From CAXBBB01 sp963815505 (GTDB taxonomy: Bacteria; Bacteroidota; Rhodothermia; Rhodothermales; BA12): a stretch of DNA of 64,000 nucleotides. Both the position numbers and the translations under genes were made by a program. The notes below the pieces were generated by a model that worked only from the letters and a program-made list of their open reading frames with translations, ran no database searches and was not told the origin of the DNA. Of the stretch, positions 50,209 through 60,484 are shown piece after piece (position 1 is the first letter of the stretch; the number at the start of each line of letters is the position of its first letter). The DNA is taken from contig CAWFGU010000015.1 in assembly GCA_963815505.1 (NCBI GenBank), positions 62,001 to 126,000 on the forward strand. The letters are read 5' to 3'.

Positions 50209-51261
50209 GTGTCTCTAGTCTCCCACCTCCGCACGATCCCGTCGGGCGCCGCCTATTTCGGCAAGGGGATTCTCAAGGAGATCGAGACCAAAGACATCTT
50301 CCTGTTCAGCCAGGCGATCGCGTTCAAGGTGCTCGTTACCATCGTGCCGCTGCTGGTGCTCGCCACAGGTATCATAGGGCGTGTGCTGCAGCGCGACGAG
50401 CCGTTCGAGGTCGTAGCCACCATCGTCCGCGACTTGCTGCCGGGTGGGCAGAGCGAGCAAATCCTGTCGTTCTTGCGCGATCTGCAAGGCGCGTCGAGCA
50501 CGATCACGATCGTCGGTGTGGTGGGCACGCTCATCGCCGTGATTACCCTGTTCACGACGCTCCGCGCCTCGATCCGCAGCATCTTCGCCGAAGCGTATCG
50601 CGACAACCGATCGATCCTCGGAGGCTACGCCTTCGACGCGCGCATGATCGTTCAGGTCGGCGCGCTGTTCTTGCTGTCGATCTCTATCACGTTTGGTTCG
50701 CAGTGGCTGAGCGGGACGGGCGAGGACGTGATCCGATGGTATGCGCTCGACTGGGAATGGCTGTTTCAGGGCTGGAGCGTGCTCTTCACCACAGTTGGAC
50801 TGATCCTGCCTCTGTTCGTGACCACGGCGATGTTCGGCCAGTTGTATTACTTCGTCCCGCGCCCGCGCCCCCCCAAACGCAGCGCCGTACGCGGCGCGTT
50901 CGTAGCCGCCGTCCTGTGGGAGGCCGCCAAGTACGCGTTTGCGATCTACGCTACGCACGTCGCCGGATTTGACCTGGGCAGCACGTTCGGTCTGATCCTC
51001 GCGTTCGGCTTCTGGATCTACTACTCGGGCCTGGTGCTGTGCATCGGCGCGCTGATCGCCCTGCTCGACGAGAAGCGCATCCGGGCCCATCAGGCGGAAA
51101 AAGCGCTCGCCGAAGACGTTTCGCCCGTCGGCCCTACCGAAGCGGACGGTAAAAAACTCGCGCATCTTCCCATGCCCATCCTAACGAACGATGCGCCAGA
51201 CGTTGTCTCTCCCACGCTGGACGATCCGCCCCCCGTTCGGACTTCTCGCACCAACGCTTAG
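50209..51261 (+). CDS. YihY/BrkB family inner-membrane protein
   Basis: A 350-residue polytopic inner-membrane protein of the YihY (UPF0761/BrkB) family. It was once thought to include RNase BN, and its real function is unknown. There are about six helices: FSQAIAFKVLVTIVPLLVLATGIIG, then ITIVGVVGTLIAVITLFTTL, MIVQVGALFLLSISITFG, LFTTVGLILPLFVTTAMFG, AAVLWEAAKYAFAIYAT and FGFWIYYSGLVLCIGALIAL, each matching the family order. A polar tail of about 60 residues follows. It overlaps the start of the TamA-like gene by about 71 bases, so the two are linked. Confidence 0.92.
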   Translation: MSLVSHLRTIPSGAAYFGKGILKEIETKDIFLFSQAIAFKVLVTIVPLLVLATGIIGRVLQRDEPFEVVATIVRDLLPGGQSEQILSFLRDLQGASSTITIVGVVGTLIAVITLFTTLRASIRSIFAEAYRDNRSILGGYAFDARMIVQVGALFLLSISITFGSQWLSGTGEDVIRWYALDWEWLFQGWSVLFTTVGLILPLFVTTAMFGQLYYFVPRPRPPKRSAVRGAFVAAVLWEAAKYAFAIYATHVAGFDLGSTFGLILAFGFWIYYSGLVLCIGALIALLDEKRIRAHQAEKALAEDVSPVGPTEADGKKLAHLPMPILTNDAPDVVSPTLDDPPPVRTSRTNA

Positions 51262-53404
51262 CGCTCCTTTGCTCATTTCCCGCGCGCTCGTCTGCTGCCT
51301 ACTCTTGCTCCTCGCCCCGCGCACCTGGGCGCAGGACCCCGCGCCCGCACGCGAAGGCCCGCCCCTCTTCCTGATCGACAAGTCGACTCAGATCGACCGG
51401 CTGTCGTTCACGTTCGAGGGCAGCGAGACGTTCAGCGAGAGCGAACTCGTCGAGGGCGCCCTCCTCGCCACGACCGAGCCAACGTTTTTCGACCGCCTCT
51501 GGAGCGTTTTTCCGTGGGTGTCACTCGAAAGAGCGACGCTCGTCCCGATAGAAGTGCAGAAGGACGTGGCTCGGCTGCGTGATTTCTACCGCCAACGCGG
51601 CTTTCCCCAGGCACACATCGACTATAGCGGCAGCACGCTGGACACGGCTGCGAACCGCATCCACATCATTTTCGATGTGGACGAGGGTCCACCGACCAAC
51701 GTGCGCAGCCTGCGCTACCAGAACGAAGGCGGGATGACGCTCGACAGCTTGTTCAACACGGCCGTCGAAGGTGCCCAGTTGGCGGACCGCTGGGCGCGGT
51801 TTCGGACCGAGCTCCCGACGAAGCCCGGTGAGCGGTTCAGCACGTTCGACTTCTCCGTCACCAAGGGCCAGGTACTCGACTTCGCGCGCGACCGAGGATT
51901 TGCATTCGCCTCCATCTCGTCCGACTCGACGGTCTCGAGCGACCAGCGCCTGATCGATCTGACGGTAACCGTCGAAACGGGGCCGCGCACCGTCGTCGAC
52001 ACGGTTCAGGTCAGAGGCAACGGGGCCGTCGAGGACCGCGTGGCACGACGCGAGGTGCCGTTGCAGCGAGGCGACCTGTTCAACCAGGGCCGGTTGATCG
52101 ACGGGCAGCGCAACCTGTTTGCCCTTCCCATCTTCCGCGTCGCTGTGGGCCTGGTGCCGGATCAGCCGGTCGACTCGACGGTGACGATCCGCTACGAAGT
52201 CCGCGAGGCCGATTTGCGGCTGTTTCGGGCGCAGACGGGCTACTCGCGCGAGGAAGGCATCGTGCTCCAGCCCTCGATCGAGCACCGCAACTTCATGGGC
52301 GGCGCGCGCTCGCTGGCGCTGGCCGCTGAGTGGCGCACGACGTTCCTGGCCTCGACGGCAGGCGACTTCAAACCGGTCCGCCGCTTGGACGTGCAGGCGA
52401 CCTTGACGCAGCCTTTCGTCTACCGCCGCGACCTGTCGGCCATCGTATCGCCGTTCTACCGCTTCGAGGACAACGACAACCTGGGCATCGGCTACCGCGA
52501 AGTAGGCGTCAACTCGACGCTGATCTACGAGATCATGCCGTTCCGCACGGCCAACCTGCGCTACACATTCGCTGTCACCAAACCCCTGAGCGTGCGCGAT
52601 GTCGCCTCGCGCAACGCCTTCAACCGAAGCATCCTGGGCGGCAGCGCGACGCTCGGAAAGGTCGACGACTTTTTTCAGCCGACCGATGGGACGCTCTACC
52701 GTCCCGGATTCGAGTTGGCAGCGGGACTGCTGGGATCCGGCGTCGAGTACGCCAAGGCCGAACTCAATGTCGCCCACTACCGTCCGCTCTCGCGTAAAGT
52801 GCAGGGCGGCGTGCGGGTCTACGGTGGGTACATCAAGCCGTTCGGCACCAGTTCGGACCAGTTCGACCCCGTCACCGAGTACCGCTTCGACCTGATCCGC
52901 TTCTACGCGGGCGGCTCGTCTGACGTGCGCGGCTGGGGACTGCAGCAGCTCGGCCCCAAACTCATCCTCGCCGACACAGTCGCCCTACCCGCCGGACCCA
53001 CGATCATCGGTCAGCCTCAGCCTACCAACGTGCAGGGCTTCCAGTACGAGCCCGTCGGTGGCACGACCAAGGTGGCAGCCAACGTCGAGATTCGCACCCC
53101 CTTTCCGGGATTGAGCGAGAACTGGCGCGCCGCGTTCTTCGTCGACGGCGCCTACATCAACGCCGCCGAGGGCGGACGCGGCCTGTACCAGTCGAGTCAG
53201 TTGCGGATCGGCACAGGCGCGGGAATCCGCTACCTGACGCCTATCGGTTTCTTGCGGCTCGATGTAGGCTACAAGGTCAACCCCGCCGAATCAGACGTGT
53301 ACTCGGCCGAAGACCTCTACCGCCGACGCTTCGAGGGCGCCGACACCAACCCGAGTACGTGGCGCCGCTTTGCTCTCCACCTGAGCATTGGGCAAGCGTT
53401 TTGA
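51191..53404 (+). CDS. tamA: Omp85-family outer-membrane protein, TamA-like
   Basis: A 737-residue protein of the BamA/TamA superfamily. A signal region ends at LLLLAPRTWAQ. POTRA-like domains follow (residues about 60-340: LSFTFEGSETFSESELVEGALL, VARLRDFYRQRGFPQAHIDY, VDTVQVRGNGAVEDRVARREVPLQRGD). The barrel ends with GAGIRYLTPIGFLRLDVGYKVNP and a terminal Phe, as needed for outer-membrane insertion. It is followed 123 bases later by a TamB-like gene, so TamA is favoured over BamA. The start at 51191 lies inside the upstream yihY-like gene; a later start cannot be excluded. Confidence 0.88.
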   Translation: MRQTLSLPRWTIRPPFGLLAPTLSAPLLISRALVCCLLLLLAPRTWAQDPAPAREGPPLFLIDKSTQIDRLSFTFEGSETFSESELVEGALLATTEPTFFDRLWSVFPWVSLERATLVPIEVQKDVARLRDFYRQRGFPQAHIDYSGSTLDTAANRIHIIFDVDEGPPTNVRSLRYQNEGGMTLDSLFNTAVEGAQLADRWARFRTELPTKPGERFSTFDFSVTKGQVLDFARDRGFAFASISSDSTVSSDQRLIDLTVTVETGPRTVVDTVQVRGNGAVEDRVARREVPLQRGDLFNQGRLIDGQRNLFALPIFRVAVGLVPDQPVDSTVTIRYEVREADLRLFRAQTGYSREEGIVLQPSIEHRNFMGGARSLALAAEWRTTFLASTAGDFKPVRRLDVQATLTQPFVYRRDLSAIVSPFYRFEDNDNLGIGYREVGVNSTLIYEIMPFRTANLRYTFAVTKPLSVRDVASRNAFNRSILGGSATLGKVDDFFQPTDGTLYRPGFELAAGLLGSGVEYAKAELNVAHYRPLSRKVQGGVRVYGGYIKPFGTSSDQFDPVTEYRFDLIRFYAGGSSDVRGWGLQQLGPKLILADTVALPAGPTIIGQPQPTNVQGFQYEPVGGTTKVAANVEIRTPFPGLSENWRAAFFVDGAYINAAEGGRGLYQSSQLRIGTGAGIRYLTPIGFLRLDVGYKVNPAESDVYSAEDLYRRRFEGADTNPSTWRRFALHLSIGQAF

Positions 53405-53527
53405 CCGCTGCTCTAGCCTCGCTCCACCGGCACGTAACTGCCTGTCTCTTAACGTTTACGGCACAACGCATGCAACTGGACTGACCGATCTTGCCGTTTC
53501 CCCCTACCCCGCCGCTCACGCCACTTC

Positions 53528-56500
53528 ATGGAGCCTGACCGCCCCATCTTCCCCCCGGACGCCGAAGCTCCTCAGACGGACGCGCCGCGTAAGCCCAAGC
53601 GTTCAGCGCTGGGCTGGATCGGGCGAATCGTGGGCGGACTGCTCCTCCTGCTGGTGATCGCCGTCGGAGGTTTGCTGCTGTGGTTGCAGACGCCAACGGG
53701 CGCTGAGAAGACGCTCAACTACCTCGCCGATCAGTTCAACCCCTACGAGGACGCGACCCTGGATGTGGAGTCGGTCAGGGGCAACTGGCTCTCGAATCTG
53801 TCGCTCTATGGGCTGAGTCTGACACGCGAAGACGGCTCGTCTATGGCACAGATCGACTCGCTCGAACTGGCTTACAATCTGCTCGCGATTCCCAAAGGCC
53901 AATTGCACTTGCGCAGCGTACTGCTCAGCGGCGCAGCGCTCGACATTCGCGAAGGCGCCGATCGGTCGTTCGACATCGCGCTGCCGTTCCTGCCCGACAC
54001 CCTCGCCGCCGCCGACACGAGCAAAGGTGGATTGGCTATCCAGGTCGATCGCGCCGAGGTGCGCCGGACGCGCGCCGAGGTGACGTTCTACACGCCGCCG
54101 CCCTCACCCGACTCGACACTGACGCTCTCCGCAGTGACGCTGTCGGCGCACGACTTCTTCCTAGGCGAAGAGCTCGAGTTCGAGGTCGACACGCTGGATT
54201 TCGCTTACGCCCTTCCACGCGATCAAGGAACGGGTCAGATCAGCGCCGGGGCGACCCTGGCGGACAACCTGCTGGCGCTGCGCAGCCTGCGCCTCACTTC
54301 GGGTGCATCCGATCTGTTCGCCGAAGGGACCGTCCGCCTGCCCGACGTGGGCGGAGCCGATGCGAACGACGGAAGCGAAGACGCCAACATCCTGCGCGAC
54401 CTCGACTTCACCGTTCGCGCGCAGCCACTGGCGTTCCAAGACGTAACGCTCTTCCTTCCCAACCTGGACCCATCGCGCTCGATCTCCGTCGACGCCGACG
54501 TGCGGGGCGACCTGGACGAGTTGGTCGTGGACGTGGACGGGCGTCTGTCGGACGGAGCTACGTTCGCCGTTAACGGCTCGATTGCGCCGCCGGATCGGGG
54601 CGAGCAGGTGGCGTTCGTGCTCGGCGGAAGCGTGCGCCGCTTCGACCTGGGCTTCTTCGGTCCGCCCGGCTCCGAGTCGCCAGGCAGAGTTAGCGGCACG
54701 TTCCAGACCGACCTGGAGGGAACGACGCTCCAGACGATCGGCGGCACCGCTCAGGTGCGCCTGTTCGACACGCGCGTAGCGGGCTTCGACCTAGACCGCA
54801 CGCGGCTCGACGTGCGCGCCGACGACGGCACGTTCCGCCTCGACCTGGCGACCGGCACGCGCGGGGCTACGCTTGCCACGAGAGGAACCGTCCGTCCGTT
54901 CGCCGACGTGCCGACCTACGATCTGCGCGGCTCGTTCTCGGATCTCGATCTGGCAGCGTTCACCGAGGGGCAGCAGTCGAGCGACTTGAACGGCACCTTC
55001 ACCCTCGACGGCAGCGGCTTCGATGTGGAGACGATCCGCGCGGATGTAGGACTCAACCTGGCCGGCGCGCGCGTCAACAACTACACGATCCGCAGCGCCG
55101 ACCTCGACCTGAACGTGAGAGGAAAACGGGTCAGCGGACTGGTGGCGGCGAGCCTTCCCGAAGGCAGTCTACGGGCCGATCTGACAGCCGACCTGAGGGG
55201 CGACGTGCCGTCGTACCGTGTCACCGACGGAGTCTTGACCGGGCTGGACGTAGCCGCGCTGATCGGCGACACGACCAACAGCCGCGTCAATGCGCGCTTC
55301 CGCCTGGCCGGGACCGGCACCAACCCGCGCACCATGCGCCTCGACGTCACGGCCCGACTCGACGACACGGTCTGGGGCACCTACGTCGTCCAAACCGCCG
55401 ACGTGACGGCCGCGCTCCGCCGAGGACGACTGGACGCCGACGTAGACGCCGATCTGGAAGGCGGCAGCTTCGATCTCGCCCTTTCGGCCAACCCGTTCGC
55501 CGATCCGCTGACGTATCGGATAAACAGCGGTTCGTTTGCGAACGTCGACCTGGGGCGGCTTACCAACAATCCCAATCTCACGTCCGACCTGACAGGCACG
55601 ATCTCGGCGACCGGAACAGGCACGAACCCCGAAACGCTGGCACTCGACGCGAACATCACGCTGACCGACTCGCGCCTGAACGGCCAGCAGATCAACGCAG
55701 CCAACGGCGTGATCGTCGCGCGCTCGGGCGCCTTCGACTACGACCTGGGGCTGGAGACGCCCGAAGGCCGGACGCAACTGGCGGGGAGCCTAAGCCTGCG
55801 CGGCGGCGAGATCGCGATCGAACTGCGCGAGAGCGCGTTTGCAGGCTTGAACCTGGGCGCGCTGCTGGGACTGGACTTCTCGACCAACCTCAACGGCACG
55901 GGCACGCTGTCCATCCAAGGCACCGATCCGCAGACGATGACCGTCATCGCCGATCTGAAGCTGACCCGGTCGCGCGTCAACAGGTCGATCATTCCGGTCG
56001 GCTCACTCGACGCCACGCTGCGCAACGGATTCGCCGACGTGAGCGCCCGCCTGGGACTGGTGCAGGGCGTGATCGCGGTCAACGCCGAGGGCCGCTTCTT
56101 CGACGAGCGTCCAACCTACCGCGCCGATGGCATCCTCTCGAACGTCAATGTGACCCAACTAGCCGGGCTGGACTCGGTCGACGCCGCGCTCGATTTGCGC
56201 TTCGACGTGGAGGGCGAGGGCATCGACCCCGAGACGATGACGGCACGCCTGTCGGTCGTCGGGGATACGTCGCGCTACGAGTCGGTCGACATCTACGGCA
56301 TCGACGCGCGCGCCCGGATCGCGGGCGGCATCGTCACGGTTGACGCGCTGCAGCTCCAGTCCAACGCCGCCGACCTCGCGGGCGAGGGTACGATTGCTGC
56401 GTTCGACACGATGGGGGCCGTTTCGGACTTCGAACTGGCCGCCCAACTGCGCAGCGTCGATCCGATCCGCCCGTTCCTGCCCGACGTGCCGCTGAGCGTC

Positions 56501-58777
56501 GAGAGTGGACAGGTCAACGCCAGCATTACGGGACCGCGCGGCGCCCTTCTCGTCGAGGCTCAGGGATCGGTGGCGAGCGCCGTCTACGACGCCTACCGCG
56601 CGGGCGGCGTGAGTGGACAGGTCGCTGTCGTGCTTGGCAGCGACTTCGGCATTCAGAGTGCCACTGCCGACGCCGACATCGGTTACTTCTCGATGCCCAC
56701 GCTCATCCTCCGGCGGACGGACTTGGAGATCGATTACGATGGGCAGGAACTGGTCTTCGACGCTCAGATCGAAGCCGACGACCGGCGCGACGCGCGGCTG
56801 GCGGGCGTGCTCGACCTGCGGCCCGAAGCCCAGCTCATACGGCTCGACTCCCTCAACATGCGGCTCGACGGCGAGCGCTTCCGCCTGCTACTGCCTGCCA
56901 CGATCAACTATAGCGACGGCTACCGCGTCAGCAACTTCCTTCTCGTGAGCGACGATCAGCAGGTTGCCATCGACGGCGTCATCGATCCGCGCGGCGAGCA
57001 AAACCTGGTCGCCACGTTCGACGGACTGCGGCTGGACGGCTTTACTGACCTGATCGGGTACGGCTCGGTCGGCGGCACGCTGGACGGCTTCATCGACCTG
57101 ACCGGTCCGGCGTTTGCGCCCATCCTCAGCGGCGCGCTCGACCTCGACTTGGTATCCGGCGGAAAAGACGTGGGCACACTCGACTTCCAAATCAACTACG
57201 ACGACCTGCGCTTGGCTGCCGACGCCACGTTCACGCACTCCGACGGCTCGACGCTGCTGCTGACCGGCTACGCTCCCATCGACCTGCGCCTGTCCACGCC
57301 CGAAGGCGATCCCGACGCGCCCAAGGGTCCCGAAGGCGTCCGGTTGCAGGCCGCTGCGGGCCCCGATGCGGGCGGCGTCGACTTCGAGATCGTCGCCGAC
57401 TCGTTCTCGGTCGGCTGGATCACGCCGTTCCTGCCGGACCGCATCGTGACCGACTTCGACGGCAAGCTGACCACGCCCGAACAGATCACGGTAACGGGCA
57501 CGTTTGCCGATCCCGTCCTCGGCGGTGGCGCGACGCTCTCCAAAGGGAGAATCGGACTGGTGGCGACTAACCTGACGTACCGCGACATCACTGCCACACT
57601 CGACCTCGAGGGCAACCGCATCAACGTGCGCGACCTGTCGATGAACTCGGGCGGCGGGACGGCCGAGGCCTCGGGCACGCTGCAGTTCGAAAAACTGAGC
57701 GTGGGCGATCTCGACTTGGCCGTATACGCCAACGACTTTCTTGCGATCGACAACGAGCAGTTCCGCTTCGTCGCCGACGCGGCGCTGGACGTGAAGGGCA
57801 CTACGCTGGCGCCCACCATCAGCGGCGACGCGACCGTGATCTCGGGCGACGTATTCCTCGACGGCGGCACCCAGTTCGAAGCCATCGCCCTGACCGACGA
57901 AGACATCCTCAAAGTGGAGTCGACGTTCGGCATCCGCGTCGAGACGGCCGATACGACGACCAACAAAGTCATCGACCGCCTGACACTCGACATGGACATC
58001 GCCCTCGAGCGCGACAACTGGATCCGGCAAGAGTCCAGCCCTCAAATCGACATCCAGTTCAGTGGCGACATCCAGGCAGTCAAGCGGCCCGGATCCGAGT
58101 TCAACCTGTTCGGCAGCATCGGCATCATCCCCGAGCGCTCGCGCATCGTCCAGTTCGGGCGCAAATTTCAGATCACCGAAGGCACGTTGGACTTCAACGG
58201 GCTAGTGCTCGAGACCAACCTCAACCTGAACGCCGAGTTTATCGTATACAAGCCGGGCACACGCGAGCGCGTCGCCGCCATCACGCTGGGCGTGCGCGGA
58301 CGCCTGAACGCGCTCAACGAGCAGAACGCGATCACGCTGGGCAGCGAGCCGCAGATGGAGACCGCCGACATCGTCAGCTACATCGCGACCGGGCGTCCGG
58401 CCAGTCAGAGTCTGGCCGTCGGCGGCGGTGGGTCCGGAGGAGGCCTGGCGGCGCAGGGGTACGGCCTCGCTTTTGGTCAGATCGCCGGACTGGTGCAGGG
58501 TGCAGCGGGCAACGGACTGGGGCTGGACGTGATCGAAATCGAGCAGGACGGCACGCGCGGTGCGAGGCTGACGGCGGGCAAGTATCTTAACCGACGCTTC
58601 TTCGCCAGTTACTCTCAGCCGATTACGCTCAGCAGTACCAACGAAGAGAGCAACTCGGGCGCTTCGCAGCAGCCGACTATCACTATCGAGTACGAACTGA
58701 GCGACTGGCTTCTGGCCCGCTTGCTCTACGACCGCGCCATCTTCCGCCTCAACTTCCAGACGGAAACCTCTTTCTAG
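53528..58777 (+). CDS. tamB: TamB-like translocation and assembly module protein (DUF490)
   Basis: A 1749-residue periplasm-spanning protein of the AsmA/TamB superfamily. One N-terminal membrane helix (GLLLLLVIAVGGLLLWLQ) is followed by a long repetitive beta region with many -TGTNP-T- and -LDGTG- turns and the DUF490 domain at the C-terminus (IVQFGRKFQITEGTLDFNG, then ADIVSYIATGRPAS). It forms a groove thought to carry phospholipids between membranes or to assist outer-membrane protein assembly with TamA. It ends in the aromatic residue Phe. Its frame is unbroken over 5.2 kb. It is directly followed by mlaE. Confidence 0.92.
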   Translation: MEPDRPIFPPDAEAPQTDAPRKPKRSALGWIGRIVGGLLLLLVIAVGGLLLWLQTPTGAEKTLNYLADQFNPYEDATLDVESVRGNWLSNLSLYGLSLTREDGSSMAQIDSLELAYNLLAIPKGQLHLRSVLLSGAALDIREGADRSFDIALPFLPDTLAAADTSKGGLAIQVDRAEVRRTRAEVTFYTPPPSPDSTLTLSAVTLSAHDFFLGEELEFEVDTLDFAYALPRDQGTGQISAGATLADNLLALRSLRLTSGASDLFAEGTVRLPDVGGADANDGSEDANILRDLDFTVRAQPLAFQDVTLFLPNLDPSRSISVDADVRGDLDELVVDVDGRLSDGATFAVNGSIAPPDRGEQVAFVLGGSVRRFDLGFFGPPGSESPGRVSGTFQTDLEGTTLQTIGGTAQVRLFDTRVAGFDLDRTRLDVRADDGTFRLDLATGTRGATLATRGTVRPFADVPTYDLRGSFSDLDLAAFTEGQQSSDLNGTFTLDGSGFDVETIRADVGLNLAGARVNNYTIRSADLDLNVRGKRVSGLVAASLPEGSLRADLTADLRGDVPSYRVTDGVLTGLDVAALIGDTTNSRVNARFRLAGTGTNPRTMRLDVTARLDDTVWGTYVVQTADVTAALRRGRLDADVDADLEGGSFDLALSANPFADPLTYRINSGSFANVDLGRLTNNPNLTSDLTGTISATGTGTNPETLALDANITLTDSRLNGQQINAANGVIVARSGAFDYDLGLETPEGRTQLAGSLSLRGGEIAIELRESAFAGLNLGALLGLDFSTNLNGTGTLSIQGTDPQTMTVIADLKLTRSRVNRSIIPVGSLDATLRNGFADVSARLGLVQGVIAVNAEGRFFDERPTYRADGILSNVNVTQLAGLDSVDAALDLRFDVEGEGIDPETMTARLSVVGDTSRYESVDIYGIDARARIAGGIVTVDALQLQSNAADLAGEGTIAAFDTMGAVSDFELAAQLRSVDPIRPFLPDVPLSVESGQVNASITGPRGALLVEAQGSVASAVYDAYRAGGVSGQVAVVLGSDFGIQSATADADIGYFSMPTLILRRTDLEIDYDGQELVFDAQIEADDRRDARLAGVLDLRPEAQLIRLDSLNMRLDGERFRLLLPATINYSDGYRVSNFLLVSDDQQVAIDGVIDPRGEQNLVATFDGLRLDGFTDLIGYGSVGGTLDGFIDLTGPAFAPILSGALDLDLVSGGKDVGTLDFQINYDDLRLAADATFTHSDGSTLLLTGYAPIDLRLSTPEGDPDAPKGPEGVRLQAAAGPDAGGVDFEIVADSFSVGWITPFLPDRIVTDFDGKLTTPEQITVTGTFADPVLGGGATLSKGRIGLVATNLTYRDITATLDLEGNRINVRDLSMNSGGGTAEASGTLQFEKLSVGDLDLAVYANDFLAIDNEQFRFVADAALDVKGTTLAPTISGDATVISGDVFLDGGTQFEAIALTDEDILKVESTFGIRVETADTTTNKVIDRLTLDMDIALERDNWIRQESSPQIDIQFSGDIQAVKRPGSEFNLFGSIGIIPERSRIVQFGRKFQITEGTLDFNGLVLETNLNLNAEFIVYKPGTRERVAAITLGVRGRLNALNEQNAITLGSEPQMETADIVSYIATGRPASQSLAVGGGGSGGGLAAQGYGLAFGQIAGLVQGAAGNGLGLDVIEIEQDGTRGARLTAGKYLNRRFFASYSQPITLSSTNEESNSGASQQPTITIEYELSDWLLARLLYDRAIFRLNFQTETSF

Positions 58778-58783
58778 CTGCTC

Positions 58784-59587
58784 ATGGGATTCCGCTCGAC
58801 ACCTGGCGCCACCAACTCGTTCTTCAACCAGCTGCTCATCCGCACCGGCGAGCTAGCGCAGTTCGCCGGCCGCTTTTTCGCGCGCTTCTGGCGCCGCCCG
58901 TTCGAGTTCAAGGAGCTGCTGAGGCAGATGGACGAGGCAGGCACCAAGAGCTTTCTGCTGACGGCCGTAACGGGGTTTGCCATCGGCATCGTGCTGGCGC
59001 TGCAGAGCCGGGGCACGCTGGCCCGGTTTGGCGCCGAGGCCGTCCTGCCCAACATGCTCGTCCTGTCGATCTTCAAGGAGATCGGGCCGATCATTACCAG
59101 CCTCGTACTCGCCGGGCGGCTGGGAGCGGGGTTTGGCGCCGAAGTCGGTTCGATGAAAGTCACCGAGCAGATCGAAGCGCTGGAGGTGGCCGCGCTCAAA
59201 CCGTTCAACTACTTGGTCGTGACGCGCGTGCTGGCCTGCGTGATCATGTTTCCGATCCTGACGATCTGGACCGATTGCATCGCCATCTTGGGCGGCTACT
59301 TCGAAAGCGTGCTGGCCGTCGGGATGGACTACCGCGTGTTTTTGTTTTCGGCCTTCGAGACGATCCGCCTGACCGACCTGATCGTCGACACGATGAAGAC
59401 GAGCGTGTTCGGGTTCATCGTCGGGATCGTGTCGTGCTATCTGGGCTACACCGTCAGAGGCGGCACGCGCGAGGTCGGACAGGCGGCGATGCAGTCGGTC
59501 GTGATCTCGTCGCTGCTGATCCTGATCGCCAACGTGATTATCGTTCAGATGTCCATCACCTTCTTCGGCGATATCTCCGGTGGCTAA
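58784..59587 (+). CDS. mlaE: MlaE-type ABC permease, phospholipid transport
   Basis: The integral inner-membrane permease of the Mla lipid transport system, 267 residues and about five helices. Family blocks are present: TAVTGFAIGIVLALQS, NMLVLSIFKEIGPIITSLVLAGRLGAGFGAEVGSMKVTEQIEALEV split over the coupling region, and ISSLLILIANVIIVQMS at the end. It starts seven bases after tamB and ends two bases before mlaF, forming an operon with both. Confidence 0.94.
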   Translation: MGFRSTPGATNSFFNQLLIRTGELAQFAGRFFARFWRRPFEFKELLRQMDEAGTKSFLLTAVTGFAIGIVLALQSRGTLARFGAEAVLPNMLVLSIFKEIGPIITSLVLAGRLGAGFGAEVGSMKVTEQIEALEVAALKPFNYLVVTRVLACVIMFPILTIWTDCIAILGGYFESVLAVGMDYRVFLFSAFETIRLTDLIVDTMKTSVFGFIVGIVSCYLGYTVRGGTREVGQAAMQSVVISSLLILIANVIIVQMSITFFGDISGG

Positions 59588-59588
59588 C

Positions 59589-60446
59589 ATGAGCGAGTCC
59601 AACACGCAGCCCTACAACGGCTCCCCGCCCCCCGTCGACACCCCCGATGGTCGCCCGCCCGCGTACGCGCTCGGCAGCGGTCCTCCATCTGACGACATCG
59701 TGGTCGAGCTGCGCGACGTGTACAAGGGCTTCGGCGAGAAAGAGATACTGAAAGGCGTCTCGTTCGAGGTGCCGCGCGGCGAGAGCGTGCTCGTCATGGG
59801 CGGATCGGGCACGGGCAAGAGCGTCACGATCAAACACGTCGTCCAGTTGCTCGACCCCGACGCGGGAGAGGTGTGGGTGCTGGGCAAACGCGCCGACCAG
59901 TTGAAGCAGGACGAAATGGACGAGTTGCGCCTCAAGATCGGCTACCTGTTCCAGAGCGGCGCTCTCTTCGACTCGATGACGGTCTACGAAAACCTCGACT
60001 TCATCCTGGGCCGCCACACCAAGCAGTCGGCCGGTGAGCGGCGCGATCGGATCGAAGAAACCCTCAACTGGGTCAATCTGATCGACACGGCACCGCAGTA
60101 CCCGTCCGAACTATCGGGCGGACAACGCAAGCGCATCGGACTGGCACGCTCGATCATTCTCGAACCCGAAATCATGCTCTACGACGAGCCGACGACCGGC
60201 CTAGACCCGATTAGCGTGCGCGTCGTGTCGGACCTGATCACGCGCCTGCGCGACGAGCGCGGCATCTCGTCCATCGCGATCACGCACGACATGCTCTGCG
60301 CCGAACTCATCGCCGATCGCATCTATTTCATCCAAGACGGCGTGATCGGAGCGGCGGGTACGCTCGAAGAGGTCAGCGCCAGCAGTGTGCCTGACATCCG
60401 TACGTTCTTCCAAGCCAACGACCCGTCCGTCTCCGTCTCGTTCTGA
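59589..60446 (+). CDS. mlaF: MlaF-type ABC ATPase, phospholipid transport
   Basis: The ATPase of the Mla system, 285 residues. Motifs: Walker A MGGSGTGKS, Q-loop IGYLFQSGALFDSMTVYENL, signature LSGGQRKRIGLARSI and Walker B IMLYDEPTTGLDP. An N-terminal extension of about 35 residues rich in Pro precedes the fold. ATG at 59589 is one base after the mlaE stop; a GTG at 59580 would overlap it. The order mlaE-mlaF-mlaD is typical. Confidence 0.94.
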   Translation: MSESNTQPYNGSPPPVDTPDGRPPAYALGSGPPSDDIVVELRDVYKGFGEKEILKGVSFEVPRGESVLVMGGSGTGKSVTIKHVVQLLDPDAGEVWVLGKRADQLKQDEMDELRLKIGYLFQSGALFDSMTVYENLDFILGRHTKQSAGERRDRIEETLNWVNLIDTAPQYPSELSGGQRKRIGLARSIILEPEIMLYDEPTTGLDPISVRVVSDLITRLRDERGISSIAITHDMLCAELIADRIYFIQDGVIGAAGTLEEVSASSVPDIRTFFQANDPSVSVSF

Positions 60447-60484
60447 CGCCGCGTCCAGGCGCCTTCTGTATTACCTCTGCTCCT